From: Lysinibacillus fusiformis
GTDB lineage: Bacteria; Bacillota; Bacilli; Bacillales_A; Planococcaceae
DNA: 64,000 nucleotides
NCBI RefSeq assembly: GCF_016925635.1
Contig: NZ_CP070490.1
Span: 1,488,001 to 1,552,000, forward strand
Reading direction: 5' to 3'
Shown here: piece by piece, positions 62,958-64,000 of the stretch
Layout: each line of letters begins with the position of its first letter
Numbering within the stretch: the stretch's first letter is position 1
The notes under the pieces: model-generated
Databases searched by the model: none
The model's input: the letters and a program-made list of their open reading frames with translations, nothing else
Told to the model about the DNA's origin: nothing
Program-made: the position numbers and the translations under genes

Positions 62958-63884
62958 TTACTTAATTATAAACTTGCCAACCATACCAAGCTCCTTATGT
63001 CCTGGAATAGTACAAACAAATTGATATTCTCCTGTATTAATGGGAGTAAAACTCATTTTTTCTGTATTTTTAGGCCCAACATGGAGATGAATCATATTCT
63101 CCTCCTTTTTGTGATGTACATGATTATTACTACTAATAGTATTTGATGTTGGTATTGTAACTTCAATATCATGTTCTATATTATCTTTATTAATTAATTC
63201 TAATGAAACCGGTTGATTCTTCTCCAAAATTACTTCAGAGGGCGAATACTTCATATTTTCTGTTTCTATAGAAATAATCTTAATCTCTTTCTTTTCTAAT
63301 TTATTTTGAGCGTTCGAGTGTAGATTATGATCCACTAAAGAAGAGTCTTTAATAAAGTTTATTTGTTTTTCGGCAAAAGGAATGCCCCCAAAAAAGTAGA
63401 AGAGTATAAAAACCGAAAAGAAGAAGGGTGTTAAAAAGCCCATTTGACTTTGGAATGTTTTTTGACTTTTACTTGGAAGTAGCGCAAATAAAAAAATAGT
63501 GAAAATTGATAGCAACAGAAAAATTCTTATTAATACAATGGATTGCCCGCCATCCACCATTTCACCTAACATTGCCCCCATCATACCAGCCATTAAACCT
63601 GCCATTAAACCTTCTAACATAGGTAATAATCCAAAGTTGCAACCACTTAAAAAGCCAATGCTTGCACCGAGAATAATTGAAATAATCGTTGAGTAAAACA
63701 AGTTCCCTTGAAAGGTAACTCCAAAAAGTATTCCTAATGTTAGCCCTACATTCATACTAAAAAACATTGAAATAGTCATACCTTGCATAGGCTTAATAGT
63801 CTTTTTCATAATTCTTGAAACCATTATGACAATTAACAATAAAAACATTAGTGATACTAAGACAAACATTTGATAAAATCCCAC
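62958..63884 (-). CDS. Membrane protein with C-terminal cupredoxin domain
   Basis: 308 aa from a GTG with AAGGATGG upstream; ATG at 63869 and an earlier GTG at 63929 are other choices. About six spans, a Gly/Met-rich pair (MLEGLMAGLMAGMMGAMLGEM), then an exposed His-rich cupredoxin domain (NNIEHD-like ligand region, HVHHKKEE, FVCTIPGHKELGMVG), which has the Cys, His and Met of a type 1 copper site. Paralogue of 48353-49237 in the transposon. Confidence 0.8.
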   Translation of the reverse strand: MGFYQMFVLVSLMFLLLIVIMVSRIMKKTIKPMQGMTISMFFSMNVGLTLGILFGVTFQGNLFYSTIISIILGASIGFLSGCNFGLLPMLEGLMAGLMAGMMGAMLGEMVDGGQSIVLIRIFLLLSIFTIFLFALLPSKSQKTFQSQMGFLTPFFFSVFILFYFFGGIPFAEKQINFIKDSSLVDHNLHSNAQNKLEKKEIKIISIETENMKYSPSEVILEKNQPVSLELINKDNIEHDIEVTIPTSNTISSNNHVHHKKEENMIHLHVGPKNTEKMSFTPINTGEYQFVCTIPGHKELGMVGKFIIK

Positions 63885-63932
63885 ATATCCATCCTTTAAC
63901 AATTTAATTAGCCTGTCTAAAATACACACCGT

Positions 63933-63949
63933 ATACCTTATATAGGTAT
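63933..63949 (-). promoter_or_regulatory. Palindrome before the cupredoxin gene
   Basis: ATACCTTATATAGGTAT, 5-bp arms around 7 bases, recalling CsoR- or MerR-type metal operators. It lies about 50 bp upstream of the chosen start. Confidence 0.4.
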
Positions 63950-64000
63950 GCTCGAAAGAGAGTATTTATTTTATTATTACTTGATTTAAGTTTTATTTAT

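Noticed and set aside
63346-63366. AATAAAGTTTATTT inside the right-hand cupredoxin gene, like an iteron
   Set aside because: Single match within coding sequence without neighbours; A/T-rich chance match.
1-64000. CRISPR arrays, rRNA, tRNA genes, riboswitches
   Set aside because: No regular spacer-repeat arrays, no cloverleaf-like or rRNA-like stretches and no convincing T-box or riboswitch leader were noticed on reading. A covariance-model scan would be needed to exclude short RNAs.

Overview
The window looks like chromosome of a low-GC Gram-positive bacterium of the order Bacillales. Lysinibacillus, Solibacillus or another Planococcaceae-like genus is my inference, not something the sequence proves. 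Signs are strong AGGAGG-type ribosome binding sites, Fur boxes, a citM/yflP/citST-type citrate locus with a CcpA cre site, lipoprotein signals and Bacillales-type arsenic and cadmium genes. No rRNA, tRNA or CRISPR array was seen.

Bases 1-18600 hold iron and citrate functions. Two copies of a Fur-boxed module, a siderophore-binding lipoprotein plus an AraC regulator fused to a substrate-binding domain, lie on the minus strand at 1-2060 and 15745-18606. Between them sit a TetR/DJ-1 pair with a 39-bp palindromic operator, a glyoxalase-like gene, the citrate operon (kinase, response regulator, extracytoplasmic receptor, CitMHS transporter) and a third siderophore group on the plus strand (AraC fusion, lipoprotein, flavin reductase). 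No FecCD-type permease or ATPase gene accompanies any of the three binding proteins here.

Bases 18600-29040 carry small membrane and lipoprotein genes, a CPBP protease-like gene, an ABC exporter with its own two-component system, and an AraC-family gene. The intergenic DNA here holds dispersed repeats (two families) and an array of about seven AATAAAGTTTGAT iterons with no transposase beside it.

Bases 29047-58195 are best read as one Tn7-like transposon. It has four TnsB-type sites at the left end, a TniQ/TnsD gene beside that end, tnsA-tnsB-tnsC and a second tnsD-like gene at the right end, and candidate boundaries CTAGGGT/ACCCTAG flanked by ATATA on both sides. Cargo: a ten-gene arsenic operon (flavoprotein, ArsA, ArsD, ArsC, Acr3, ArsR and accessories), thioredoxin reductase, a dual-specificity-type phosphatase, an ArsC fused to an XRE helix-turn-helix, a resolvase-like protein without the catalytic serine, SulP plus universal stress protein, MarR plus flavin monooxygenase, cadC-cadA, a methyltransferase, and a probable copper set (DeoR-NosL fusion, TauE/SafE protein, membrane cupredoxin).

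Bases 58200-64000 form a probable copper/envelope island: multicopper oxidase, TVP38-type membrane protein, C39-type peptidase, YdhK-type lipoprotein, a small unrecognised gene and a second membrane cupredoxin. The oxidase and the C39 gene share an upstream direct-repeat element. Three genes in the window seem to lack any ATG/GTG/TTG start and appear to begin at ATT or ATC behind good ribosome binding sites.
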